Source: Phycisphaerales bacterium UBA2218 (GTDB lineage: Bacteria > Planctomycetota > Phycisphaerae > Sedimentisphaerales > Anaerobacaceae). From it: 8,098 nucleotides of DNA. The position numbers were made by a program, and so were the translations under genes. The notes under the pieces are model-generated. The model was not told the DNA's origin. It saw only the letters and a program-made list of their open reading frames with translations, and did no database searches. Position 1 is the stretch's first letter; every line of letters begins with the position of its first letter. This document shows positions 1-7,561 of this stretch, in pieces. The DNA lies in the NCBI GenBank assembly GCA_002327785.1, contig DCUI01000021.1, positions 14,548 through 22,645 on the forward strand, in the 5' to 3' direction.

Positions 1-1698
1 TGCTACGACAAAGATTTCCCACAGAAGGACGGTCCCAGCCCGGGGGCAACGCTGTTCGTGCCCTTCGAGCTGGGCCCGAGACAAGTGAAAACGATCGCGC
101 TGAGACTCTGTTGGTACGTGCCTTACAGCAACGTACGACAAGGAGGCGGCGCTGCTGCCGCCGACGAAGAAGGGATGTACCGGCCCTGGTACGCGGGCCA
201 GTTCCAGGATATCGACGCCGTGATCCGCCGCTGGCGTGAAGGCTATGAGGGATTGCGGGCCGCCAGTGAGAAGTTCAGCGACTGCTTCTACGAAACCACG
301 CTGCCGGCCGAACTGGTCGAGGCCGTGGCCGCAAATCTGGCGATCCTGAAGTCGCCCACCGTGCTTCGCCAGATCGACGGCCGGTTCTGGGCGTTCGAGG
401 GATGTCACGACAAGGCGGGCTGCTGCCACGGATCGTGCACCCACGTCTGGAATTACGCGCAGGCGATGCCGCACCTGTTCCCCTCCCTCGAACAGACGCT
501 GCGCGAGACGGAATTCTGCGTTTCTCAAAACGACGAGGGCCACCAGAATTTCCGCACTCCGCTGCCGATTCGCGAGCCGGCGCACGATTTCCACGCCGCC
601 AGCGACGGACAACTGGGCGGCGTGATGAAGGTGTATCGCGACTGGAGGATCAGCGGCGACACCGCGTGGATGAAGAAGCTCTGGCCGCAGGTGCGCAGGA
701 GCCTGAACTACTGCATCGCAACGTGGGACCCGGAGGCCGAAGGCGTCCTTCGCGAGCCACACCACAATACGTATGACATCGAGTTCTGGGGTCCCGATGG
801 GATGTGCACCAGTTTCTATCTCGGCGCGTTGCAGGCGGCCGTGGCCATGGGCCGGGAGGTCGGCGACGACGATGTGACATACTACGAGGAACTGCTCGCC
901 AAGGGACGGAAGTTCGTCAATGAGAAGCTCTTCGACGGCGAATACTTCTATCAGCAAATCCAGACCCAAGGGCTCCGAGCCGGCAGTCCCGCCGAGGTCC
1001 AGAGCTTTAACAGGAACTACTCGCCCGAGGCCCTGGAGCTGTTGAAGGCGGAGGGGCCCAAGTACCAGTACGGGACGGGTTGTCTCTCCGACGGCGTGCT
1101 GGGCTCCTGGCTGGCGGCCGTCTCCGGGCTCCCGGAGGCGCTGGATCAGGCCAAGGTGGACAGCCACCTCAAAAGCGTCTACAAGCACAACCTGAAGAAG
1201 GACCTCTCGGAACATGCGAACCCGCAGCGTCCCGGCTATGCCATGGGCGACGACGGCGGCTTGTTGATCTGCACCTGGCCGAAAGGCGGGATGCCGTCTC
1301 TGCCGTTCGTCTACAGCAACGAGGTCTGGACCGGCATCGAGTATCAGGTGGCGTCGCACCTGATCCTTCGCGGCATGGTCAATGAGGGTCTCGACATCGT
1401 CCGCGTAGCGCGGGACAGATACGACGGGCGCGCCCGCAACCCATTCAACGAGTATGAATGCGGCCACTGGTACGCGCGAGCCATGTCCAGCTACGCCTTG
1501 CTCGGCGCCTACAGCGGCGCGCGGTACGACGCTGTGGAACGCGTCCTTACCATCCAGCCGCCGGTCAAGGGGAACTTCAAGGCGTTCTTATGCACCGCTA
1601 CCGGCTACGGCCACGTCGGCGTCAAGAACGGCAAGCCTTTCTGCAATGTGGTTGGCGGCGAGATACCGTTCACGAGAATCGCATACGCCGCCCCGTAG
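1..1698 (+). CDS. GH116 family glycoside hydrolase (glucosylceramidase/beta-glucosidase type), 5'-truncated by window edge
   Basis: The frame is open from base 1, so this is the last 565 codons of a longer gene; the GTG at 58 lies inside the protein. The first ~30 residues look like the end of the N-terminal beta-sandwich domain, and the rest is the (alpha/alpha)6 catalytic domain (DUF608/GH116). Numbering codons from base 1 and aligning from memory to Thermoanaerobacterium GH116 and human GBA2, the likely nucleophile is E133 (WAFEG) and the likely acid/base is D364 (CLSDGVLGSW). H198 and D202 (HAASD) match the sugar-binding HDTAD region. E484 and R493 (NEYECGHWYAR) keep the 9-residue spacing of the sugar-binding Glu/Arg pair. 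KVYRDWRISGD and EVWTGIEY are also family-like. Such enzymes hydrolyse terminal beta-linked glucose (some xylose or GlcNAc) with retention; the substrate here is unknown. The N-terminus is missing, so export cannot be judged. The stop is TAG at 1696-1698. The M16 gene follows 80 bases later. Confidence 0.92.
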   Translation, partial: CYDKDFPQKDGPSPGATLFVPFELGPRQVKTIALRLCWYVPYSNVRQGGGAAAADEEGMYRPWYAGQFQDIDAVIRRWREGYEGLRAASEKFSDCFYETTLPAELVEAVAANLAILKSPTVLRQIDGRFWAFEGCHDKAGCCHGSCTHVWNYAQAMPHLFPSLEQTLRETEFCVSQNDEGHQNFRTPLPIREPAHDFHAASDGQLGGVMKVYRDWRISGDTAWMKKLWPQVRRSLNYCIATWDPEAEGVLREPHHNTYDIEFWGPDGMCTSFYLGALQAAVAMGREVGDDDVTYYEELLAKGRKFVNEKLFDGEYFYQQIQTQGLRAGSPAEVQSFNRNYSPEALELLKAEGPKYQYGTGCLSDGVLGSWLAAVSGLPEALDQAKVDSHLKSVYKHNLKKDLSEHANPQRPGYAMGDDGGLLICTWPKGGMPSLPFVYSNEVWTGIEYQVASHLILRGMVNEGLDIVRVARDRYDGRARNPFNEYECGHWYARAMSSYALLGAYSGARYDAVERVLTIQPPVKGNFKAFLCTATGYGHVGVKNGKPFCNVVGGEIPFTRIAYAAP

Positions 1699-1768
1699 AG
1701 AACCAGGGCAATGCGGAGAGTCTTGACGGACGGGCAGTCTGGGTTCGTCACGCAGCATGGCGGAGATC

Positions 1769-1773
1769 GGAGA
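1769..1773 (+). promoter_or_regulatory. Ribosome binding site of the M16 peptidase gene
   Basis: GGAGA lies 5 bases before the ATG at 1779. It decides the start: the same frame stays open far upstream, to inside the GH116 gene, but this ATG is the one with a Shine-Dalgarno sequence, and it opens directly into a signal peptide. Confidence 0.7.
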
Positions 1774-1778
1774 ATGTT

Positions 1779-4514
1779 ATGACAAACACGAGACGCATCA
1801 AGAGACGGTCGTTGTGCCTGCTGCTTGCGGCTGTGATGGGCGTGGGCGCGCACGCGGGCGAGATCGAGATTTGCTACGAGAAGTTCGTGCTCGACAACGG
1901 CCTGACGCTGCTGGTGCACGAGGACCACAAAGCGCCCATCGTCGCCGTAAATATCTGGTATCACGTCGGCTCCAAGAACGAGAAGCCCGGCAAGACCGGG
2001 TTCGCCCACCTGTTCGAGCACCTGATGTTCAACGGCTCGGAGAACTACGACGACGACTATTTCCAGGCGATGGAGCGGATCGGGGCCACCGATCTCAACG
2101 GCACCACGTCCTACGACCGCACGAACTACTTTCAGAACGTGCCGACGTCCGCGCTCGACATCGCGCTGTGGATGGAGTCGGACCGCATGGGCCATCTGCT
2201 CGGCGCGGTCAACCAGGAGAAGCTCGACGAGCAGCGTGGGGTGGTGCAGAACGAGAAACGGCAATATGAAAACCAGCCATACGCTCTGGCGGATGAGTTG
2301 ATTCAGGCTGCATGCTACCCCAAGGAGCACCCCTATTCGTGGACGGTGATCGGCTCGATGCAGGACCTGAGCGACGCCTCGCTGCCGGACGTGCACGAGT
2401 GGTTCAAGACGTACTACGGCCCCAACAACGCCGTGCTGATCGTCGCGGGCGATATCACGCCACAAGTGGCGTTGGAGAAGGTGAAGCAGTACTTCGGCGA
2501 CATCCCGCCGGGACCGCCGGTTGCCAGGCACCAGGCGTGGATCGCCCAACGCACAGGGACACACCATCAGACGGCGCAGGACCGCGTGCCGCAGGCGCGC
2601 CTCTACCGCGTCTGGAACATTCCGCCGTGGGGCTCGGCCGACGCCGACTACCTCTATCTCGTCAGCGACGTGCTCTCGTCCGGCAAGACCTCCCGTCTCT
2701 ACAAGCGACTGGTATACGACGACCAGATCGCCATCAATGTCAGTGCGAGTGCCAATCTCATAGAGATCGGGGGCCTGTTCCAAATCATCGCGACAGCCAA
2801 GCCCGGCGTGGAATTGAGCCGCATCGAGAAGGCCATCGATGAGGAGCTGCAGAAGTTCCTTGCCAAAGGCCCCACGCAGGCGGAGCTGACGCGTATCAAG
2901 AGCCAGTTTCGCGCTCGGTTCATCCGGGGCATTGAACGCATCGGCGGCTTTGGCGGGAAGTCCGACATTCTGGCGAGGAATATGACCTTCGCGGGCACGC
3001 CGGACTTCTACAAGACCACGCTCGACCGCGTGCAAAAGGCCACCGCGAAAGACCTGACGAATGCTGCCGTCAACTGGCTCAGCGACGGCGACTACGTTCT
3101 GCAGATCACTCCGTATCCGACGCTGAGCACGGTGGCATCCAGCGTGGACCGCTCGAAGCTGCCCGAACCGGGCGAGCCGCCGCAGGTGCAGTTCCCCGGC
3201 GTTCAACGCGCCGAGCTGTCGAATGGACTGAAACTGGTCCTGGCCGAGCGGCACAGTGTCCCCATTGTCGATCTGCGCCTGCTGGTGGACGCCGGGTATG
3301 CGGCCGACCAGTTCGCCTCGCCGGGGGCCGCCTCCCTGGCCATGGACCTGCTCGACGAGGGCACGAAGACGCGCAGCTCGCTGGAGATCAACGAGCAGCT
3401 CCAGATGCTGGGCTCCTCGCTGAACTCCGGCGCCGAGTTGGATGCCTGCGCCGTCTATCTCAACACGCTCAAGGACAAGCTCGACCCGTCCCTGGAGCTG
3501 TTTGCCGACGTGGTTTTGAATCCGTCGTTCCCCCAGAAGGAGTTCGAGCGGCTCAAGCAGGAAACGCTGGCCCGAATTCAACGCGAGAAGATGACGCCCA
3601 TCACGATGGCCATCCGCGTTTTTCCGGGACTGCTGTATGGTTCCGATCACGCGTATGGCTGTCCGCTGACCGGGTCGGGCACCGAGGCCTCCATCTCCGC
3701 CATGACGCGCGAGCAATTGGCCGATTTCCACAAGACCTGGTTCAAACCCAACAACGCCACGCTGGTCATCACGGGCGACATCACGCTGGCCGAGATCAAG
3801 CCCCGACTGGAAAAGCTGTTCAAAAAATGGGATGACCGCGAAGTTCCCGCCAAGAATATCGCCACGGTGCCGGACAGGTCAAAATCGGAGGTCTACTTGA
3901 TCGACCGCCCGGGTTCGCAGCAGTCGATCATCATCGCCGGTTTTCTGGCCGTGCCGCGAGCCAATCCGCAGGAAGAGGCGATTCAATTGATGAACAATAT
4001 TCTCGGCGGCGATTTCACCTCGCGCGTGAACATGAACCTGCGCGAGGACAAACACTGGTCCTACGGCGCATCGAGCATGATTCTGCCGGCCAAGGCGCAG
4101 CGGATGTACATTCTGTACAGTTCGGTCCAGAGCGACAAGACGGCCGAGGCGATGCAGGAGGTCCAAAAAGAGCTGCAGCGGATCATCGCCGACGAGCCCC
4201 CCACCGAGGAGGAATTCGACAAGACCCAATCCAACGTGGTTCGCGGCTTGCCCGGTTCCTGGGAGACCATCGGCCAGGTTGCAGGGTCGCTCGAAGAGAT
4301 CGTCCAGTACGACCTGCCCGACAGCTACTACCAGGAGTACCCCGCGAAGATCGCCGCCTTGGCGGTGCAGGATGTCCGGCAGGCGGCAAAGCAGGCGATC
4401 AAGCCCGCCTCCCTTGTCTGGGTCGTCGTCGGCGAGAAGGCGAAGATCAATGATTCGATCAAGGCCCTGGGCCTGCCGGTCGCCTACGTTGACGCCGACG
4501 GCAATCCGCTCTGA
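1779..4514 (+). CDS. Secreted M16 family zinc metallopeptidase, fused two-copy form (pitrilysin/insulinase superfamily)
   Basis: This 911-residue protein has a typical Sec signal peptide: a basic start (RRIKRR), a hydrophobic stretch at ~12-24, and likely cleavage after AHA (residue 26). It should act in the periplasm or outside the cell. The first M16 unit (~30-430) carries the inverted zinc motif HLFEH (H77, E80, H81) with the distal zinc ligand likely E159 (VVQNEKR), followed by the usual NGTTSYDRTNYF. The second unit (~475-880) repeats the fold: SNGLKLVLAER starts it, but AMDLL (521-525) replaces HxxEH, so it cannot bind zinc. It keeps the substrate-side motif LREDKHWSYG (R755, Y762) typical of the non-catalytic half. 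This active-plus-inactive pair in one chain is the clamshell arrangement of long bacterial M16 proteins of about 900 residues. The substrate is unknown, probably peptides or unfolded segments. The stop is TGA at 4512-4514. It may be co-transcribed with the GH116 gene, but nothing links their functions. Confidence 0.95.
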   Translation: MTNTRRIKRRSLCLLLAAVMGVGAHAGEIEICYEKFVLDNGLTLLVHEDHKAPIVAVNIWYHVGSKNEKPGKTGFAHLFEHLMFNGSENYDDDYFQAMERIGATDLNGTTSYDRTNYFQNVPTSALDIALWMESDRMGHLLGAVNQEKLDEQRGVVQNEKRQYENQPYALADELIQAACYPKEHPYSWTVIGSMQDLSDASLPDVHEWFKTYYGPNNAVLIVAGDITPQVALEKVKQYFGDIPPGPPVARHQAWIAQRTGTHHQTAQDRVPQARLYRVWNIPPWGSADADYLYLVSDVLSSGKTSRLYKRLVYDDQIAINVSASANLIEIGGLFQIIATAKPGVELSRIEKAIDEELQKFLAKGPTQAELTRIKSQFRARFIRGIERIGGFGGKSDILARNMTFAGTPDFYKTTLDRVQKATAKDLTNAAVNWLSDGDYVLQITPYPTLSTVASSVDRSKLPEPGEPPQVQFPGVQRAELSNGLKLVLAERHSVPIVDLRLLVDAGYAADQFASPGAASLAMDLLDEGTKTRSSLEINEQLQMLGSSLNSGAELDACAVYLNTLKDKLDPSLELFADVVLNPSFPQKEFERLKQETLARIQREKMTPITMAIRVFPGLLYGSDHAYGCPLTGSGTEASISAMTREQLADFHKTWFKPNNATLVITGDITLAEIKPRLEKLFKKWDDREVPAKNIATVPDRSKSEVYLIDRPGSQQSIIIAGFLAVPRANPQEEAIQLMNNILGGDFTSRVNMNLREDKHWSYGASSMILPAKAQRMYILYSSVQSDKTAEAMQEVQKELQRIIADEPPTEEEFDKTQSNVVRGLPGSWETIGQVAGSLEEIVQYDLPDSYYQEYPAKIAALAVQDVRQAAKQAIKPASLVWVVVGEKAKINDSIKALGLPVAYVDADGNPL

Positions 4515-4569
4515 TGTCGAGACGGACAACGCACCGTGGGCAATGCGGGGAACGCGAAGCGTGGAGGCA

Positions 4570-4597
4570 GCAGGTCGGCCCTTTTTACATGGCCTGC
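4570..4597 (+). terminator. Weak stem-loop downstream of the M16 gene (possible terminator)
   Basis: GCAGGTC (4570-4576) can pair with GGCCTGC (4591-4597), giving 7 pairs including one G-T wobble, around a 14-base loop that contains CTTTTT. It begins 55 bases past the M16 stop. No T run follows the stem, so it does not fit an intrinsic terminator well and could be chance in GC-rich DNA. Confidence 0.2.
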
Positions 4598-4648
4598 GCC
4601 CTCCGCCGCATTCGAGAAACGAAGTACATCCCGGCCCCAAAACGGGTC

Positions 4649-4677
4649 TTGACTTGCTGTTCCCAGACCGCCATAAT
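4649..4677 (+). promoter_or_regulatory. Sigma-70-type promoter for the secreted-protein gene
   Basis: TTGACT (4649-4654, one mismatch to TTGACA) and CATAAT (4672-4677, one mismatch to TATAAT) are separated by exactly 17 bases. This is the best promoter-like sequence I found in the window. Transcription would begin near 4684, giving a leader of about 225-230 nt before the ATG at 4912. It supports separate expression of that gene from the M16 gene upstream. It is a consensus match only. Confidence 0.6.
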
Positions 4678-4694
4678 GCAGCAAGAATCGTCTG

Positions 4695-4714
4695 TCCCGT
4701 TTCCCCCCACGGGA
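4695..4714 (+). other. Small hairpin at the start of the predicted leader
   Basis: TCCCGT (4695-4700) and ACGGGA (4709-4714) are perfect 6-base inverted arms around the pyrimidine loop TTCCCCCC. The hairpin would sit about 10 nt from the predicted transcript 5' end. That position could protect the mRNA end or take part in leader regulation, but a 6-base stem can arise by chance. Confidence 0.3.
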
Positions 4715-4898
4715 AGCGATAGGTTGGGCGTTTGGACGATTCGGGATGGCGAGAAAATGGACCGGATGCATTTGACTGTTGCACACGGACCCGCAAGCCG
4801 TATGCCGTCTGTTCTTCGACACCAGCGATGATGAGTCTGTGCCGCTGAGACGGCAAAGACTTTGACCGAACGTGGTTATGCTTTTCTTGGCCTTGTTG

Positions 4899-4905
4899 AA
4901 GGAGG
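4899..4905 (+). promoter_or_regulatory. Strong Shine-Dalgarno of the secreted-protein gene
   Basis: AAGGAGG lies 6 bases before the ATG at 4912. It settles the start in favour of this ATG over the in-frame Met at residue 6 (base 4927), and it predicts efficient translation. Confidence 0.85.
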
Positions 4906-4911
4906 ATCATC

Positions 4912-6735
4912 ATGTGCAAGAGAGCGATGTGCCTGGTTGTCTCCGTTCTGATGCTCGGCTCGGTCGCGCACGCCGCGACGGTCCACTGGACCGCCGGCGG
5001 CAACGACCGACTCTGGAACAACCCCAACAATTGGGAGGGCAAGGCCGTCCCCGCCAGCGTCGATGAGGTCTACATCGACGTGCCCGCGGCGGCAGCCCCC
5101 AACGGCCCGATCATCCAGGACGGAATTAACGCAAGGATTCTTGGTTTGGCCTGCGAGGTGGCCGGCGAGCCCACGATGACGATGACCGGCGGGACCCTGG
5201 AGGTCGCCGACTGGATCTGGTGGGGCGACGGGGCCGACTGTCACGGGACCTTCGAGATGAGCGGCGGCACCATCACGGTCGTGAACGAACACGAGCTCGG
5301 ATGGGGCGGCGGCTCGGGAACCTGGGTCATGACCGGCGGCACCGTCAGCGCCGGAAGGCTGATCATCCCGACAGCCAGCGGAAAGGAAGGCCAGCTCTAC
5401 CTTCACGGCGGTACATACAACGTCGGCGCCGCCGGACTGAGTATGACGGCGACCGGCTTGATCGACATCACCGAAGGCACTCTCATACTCCAAGGCGACA
5501 GGACGGCGGAAATCCAGGGATTCATCGATGGAAAGCGGATCACTGCTTACGCCGGCGGCGGATACTTCGAGCTGGACTACGACGTCAGGAAGGCCGGCAT
5601 GACGACCGTGACGGCGGTGGCCATCGGGCCGAAGGCCAACAGGCCCAACCCGGCCGACGGCGCCCGGATGGTGATGGTCCAACTGTTCCAGTGGGGGGCC
5701 GGAATCGATGCCGTCTCCCACGATGTGTACATCGGCGAGTCGCCCGATACTCTGGTTCTGATGGGTCGCCAGAGCACGCCCGTATATTGGCATGCGCCCG
5801 GCCTCACTCCGGGCACAATCTACTACTGGCGGATCGACGAAGTGGCGGCGGATGGAACAACCATCCACGAAGGCGACGTCTGGAGCTTCACCGCCCAGGC
5901 TTTGACGGCCTATTACCCCAGCCCCGCCGACGGCGCCAACGACGCTTCGCCGACGCCCGTCCTGACGTGGCTGCCGGGGCAGACGACCGTGGAGCATCAC
6001 GTGTATTTCAGCGACAATCCGGACGCGGTCGAGCAGGGAGCCGCGGAGGCGGACAAAGGCCTTACCGAAGAAACGACCTTCGCCCCCGGCGATTTGGAAA
6101 GTGCGGCGGTCTACTATTGGCGAGTGGACGAGACCACGGCCGAGGCGGAAATTCGCCCCGGCTCGGTCTGGTGCTTCGCCACGTATCTATCCGTGGAGAA
6201 TTTCGAGGCCTACACGGATGAGGAGGGCAGCCGGATCTATGAGACCTGGATCGACGGCTACGCCAACGAACTGAGCGGCTCGACCGTGGGCCATATCGAC
6301 GCTCCGTTCGCCGAGCGCGAGATCGTGCGCGGCGGCGCCCAGTCCATGCCCATGGACTATAACAACGTCGATTCGCCTTTCTACAGCGAAGGCGAAAGGA
6401 CGTTCGAGGTCGCCCAGGACTGGACAATCGATGACGTCAATACGTTGGTGCTCCATATCCGCGGCAGCGAAACCAACAACCCCGCCGGGATATACGTCCG
6501 ACTCGAAGATGCCTCCAGACAGGCCGGCGTCGTCCTCCATCCGGAACCGGCCGTCATCACCACGGCGAAGTGGACCGAGTGGAGAATCCCGCTGGACAGC
6601 TTCGCCGAGGTGAACGTGGCCAAGGTCAAGAAGATGTGCATCGGCGTCGGCAACCCGGAGGACCCGGTCCCAGGCGGACTCGGGACGCTCTACATCGATG
6701 ACATATACCTCGTCAGACTGGTGCCCATCAGATAG
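4912..6735 (+). CDS. Secreted multidomain protein: beta-solenoid-like GGT repeats, two Fn3-like modules, C-terminal beta-sandwich domain
   Basis: This 607-residue protein begins with a signal peptide (hydrophobic ~5-18, cleavage likely after AHA, residue 21). A WTAGGNDRLWNNPNNWEG segment (26-43) resembles the start of autotransporter-associated strand repeats. Next come five repeats at 22-25 residue spacing: MTGGT (91), MSGGT (116), MTGGT (140), LHGGT (164) and ITEGT (186), which suggest one turn each of a right-handed beta-solenoid. Two Fn3-like modules follow (~244-329 and ~334-424), each starting with PxPADGA, with YYWRIDE (304) or YYWRVDE (401) and closing with VWSF or VWCF. The last domain (~427-602, VENFEAY to YIDDIYL) looks like a carbohydrate-binding or CIA30-like jelly roll, an architecture I associate with Phycisphaerae surface proteins. 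No catalytic motif, sortase signal, PEP-CTERM or C-terminal membrane segment is visible. A role in binding polysaccharide or the cell surface is inference. The stop is TAG at 6733-6735. It has its own promoter and Shine-Dalgarno. Confidence 0.9.
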   Translation: MCKRAMCLVVSVLMLGSVAHAATVHWTAGGNDRLWNNPNNWEGKAVPASVDEVYIDVPAAAAPNGPIIQDGINARILGLACEVAGEPTMTMTGGTLEVADWIWWGDGADCHGTFEMSGGTITVVNEHELGWGGGSGTWVMTGGTVSAGRLIIPTASGKEGQLYLHGGTYNVGAAGLSMTATGLIDITEGTLILQGDRTAEIQGFIDGKRITAYAGGGYFELDYDVRKAGMTTVTAVAIGPKANRPNPADGARMVMVQLFQWGAGIDAVSHDVYIGESPDTLVLMGRQSTPVYWHAPGLTPGTIYYWRIDEVAADGTTIHEGDVWSFTAQALTAYYPSPADGANDASPTPVLTWLPGQTTVEHHVYFSDNPDAVEQGAAEADKGLTEETTFAPGDLESAAVYYWRVDETTAEAEIRPGSVWCFATYLSVENFEAYTDEEGSRIYETWIDGYANELSGSTVGHIDAPFAEREIVRGGAQSMPMDYNNVDSPFYSEGERTFEVAQDWTIDDVNTLVLHIRGSETNNPAGIYVRLEDASRQAGVVLHPEPAVITTAKWTEWRIPLDSFAEVNVAKVKKMCIGVGNPEDPVPGGLGTLYIDDIYLVRLVPIR

Positions 6736-6939
6736 TCCGGCGACAAACCCACAGAGCGACATCGGTGAAGATCGGTCTGCGCGTCAGAGAGTCCGACGAC
6801 CGAGAACGTTGCGGACACAGGCGGTCCGTCATCCAAGCCATGGTCTGTGAACCGCAGACAAGCGTGGGTACGCGCGGATTCAATACCGGGCCGGAGGCCG
6901 TAGGCTGCGAGCCGGAGCAGGCGTGTCACGCTTCACGAA

Positions 6940-6953
6940 GCCCGAAAACGGGC
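6940..6953. other. Short hairpin with AAAA loop
   Basis: GCCCG (6940-6944) and CGGGC (6949-6953) are perfect inverted arms around AAAA. It lies about 200 bases after the secreted-protein stop and is not followed by a T run, so a terminator role is doubtful. Confidence 0.2.
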
Positions 6954-7167
6954 CTCTGGCCTATCACTTATCCCTTCTCCCGTATCTCCGCCAGTGCCGG
7001 GCTGCCTCGAAACCCCGGAAGCACGGTAGGAATGGCAACATTCGTGCACCATCGGGCAATTATAGACGGACGCTGTATTCGTTCCCCGGCCCACTCGCCG
7101 CCCAATGAGCGGTGCAACATGACCGGCGCAGCCGTGCTGGAACATGCGGGAGCGAAGGTCGAAAGCA

Positions 7168-7173
7168 AGAGGG
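7168..7173 (+). promoter_or_regulatory. Ribosome binding site of the endonuclease gene
   Basis: AGAGGG lies 7 bases before the ATG at 7181. It favours this start over the in-frame ATG at 7112, whose extra 23 residues look unlike the rest of the protein. Confidence 0.5.
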
Positions 7174-7180
7174 CGCGAAC

Positions 7181-7561
7181 ATGAGCGAGAGCGACAGAGC
7201 ACACAAAGCATCGAATAGACCACGTACTACAACCGACGAGCAGGACCCCGAGATCGTTGAGCGGAAGTGCGCCCACTGCGCGTACGCCCGCTGGATGCCG
7301 CCGGGAGCGTCGGCCTTGCTGGGCCACTGGTTCGGCCGCTGGGTCTGCACGAACCACCCGGACAGCGAGGGCGACATGCAGGAGGTCCACCCTCGCGGCG
7401 TATGCCCCAACTTCCGCTTCCGCCGCAGGCCGGTGCAGCGGATCGAGCCGGCCCATCCCGGCGTCAAGCACATCGCCCTGACCCGCAACAAGTACGCCAT
7501 CGTGGACACCACCGACTTCGCGGAGCTGAACCGGTGGAAATGGACCGCCTATTACACATGA
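7181..7561 (+). CDS. 5' part of broken HNH endonuclease: Cys-cluster domain plus start of HNH region
   Basis: This part encodes 126 residues ending at the premature TGA. A polar, probably disordered start (1-28) leads into a Cys-rich segment, with C30 and C33 (KCAHC), C56 with H59 (VCTNHP) and C75 (GVCPNFRFRR). The spacing suggests a small zinc-binding finger, which I recall at the front of similar planctomycete HNH/AP2 proteins. Residues 95-121 (VKHIALTRNKYAIVD...RWKW) are the conserved lead-in to the HNH nuclease domain. Alone, the fragment lacks all catalytic residues and could at most bind DNA. The domain assignment comes from motif recognition only. Confidence 0.6.
   Translation: MSESDRAHKASNRPRTTTDEQDPEIVERKCAHCAYARWMPPGASALLGHWFGRWVCTNHPDSEGDMQEVHPRGVCPNFRFRRRPVQRIEPAHPGVKHIALTRNKYAIVDTTDFAELNRWKWTAYYT

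Larger units (their letters stand above)
4515..4911. other. Non-coding region between the M16 gene and the secreted-protein gene
   Basis: These 397 bases hold no convincing gene; short frames crossing them resemble no family. What can be seen is a strong promoter (4649-4677), two small inverted repeats (4570-4597 and 4695-4714), and a Shine-Dalgarno at 4899-4905. I see no classic T-tailed terminator after the M16 gene. TTGAC occurs three times (4649, 4772, 4862), but only the first has a well-placed -10 element. Confidence 0.7.
6736..7180. other. Non-coding region before the endonuclease gene
   Basis: These 445 bases show no gene I can support. A 139-codon frame at 6765-7184 is low-complexity in character, lacks a Shine-Dalgarno and matches no family. 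Visible structures are minor: GCCCG-AAAA-CGGGC (6940-6953), and a bulged stem pairing 6795-6802 with 6822-6830. Neither has a T tract. No tRNA or convincing promoter was seen. Confidence 0.6.

Noticed and set aside
58..60. GTG at 58 as the start of the GH116 gene
   Set aside because: The frame is open back to base 1 with protein-like sequence, and the N-terminal domain of the family is missing, so this GTG is an internal Val codon.
1723..1751. TTGACG at 1723-1728 as a -35 element for the M16 gene
   Set aside because: The bases 17 downstream (CGTCAC) do not resemble a -10 element.
1458..1778. Upstream extension of the M16 frame, beginning inside the GH116 gene
   Set aside because: This part is the out-of-frame reading of GH116 and the gap. 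The ATG at 1779 has a Shine-Dalgarno and starts a clean signal peptide.
1605..3731. Minus-strand open frame of 708 codons opposite the M16 gene
   Set aside because: It lies opposite a well-supported peptidase gene. Its composition (runs of R, G, L, V, H, Q) is typical of the antisense of GC-rich coding DNA, and no family motif is visible.
1706..4548. GGGCAATGCGG found shortly after two stop codons (1706-1716 and 4538-4548)
   Set aside because: An 11-base match is expected by chance several times in 8 kb of GC-rich sequence, and the flanks do not match.
4772..4867. Further TTGAC motifs at 4772 and 4862 as alternative promoters
   Set aside because: Neither has a -10-like hexamer at 16-18 bases spacing.
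3879..6000. Two minus-strand open frames (3879-5042 and 4876-6000)
   Set aside because: They are antisense shadows of the M16 and secreted-protein genes and cross the promoter region. They show no motif and no plausible ribosome site.
6765..7184. Plus-strand frame of 139 codons between the secreted protein and the endonuclease
   Set aside because: It has no Shine-Dalgarno and no family resemblance. Its text looks like translated intergenic DNA, and it ends four bases into the endonuclease gene in another frame.
4512..7561. Genome-wide recoding of TGA as a sense codon
   Set aside because: TGA ends the M16 gene at the normal family length, no other gene here contains in-frame TGA, and Trp is encoded by TGG throughout.
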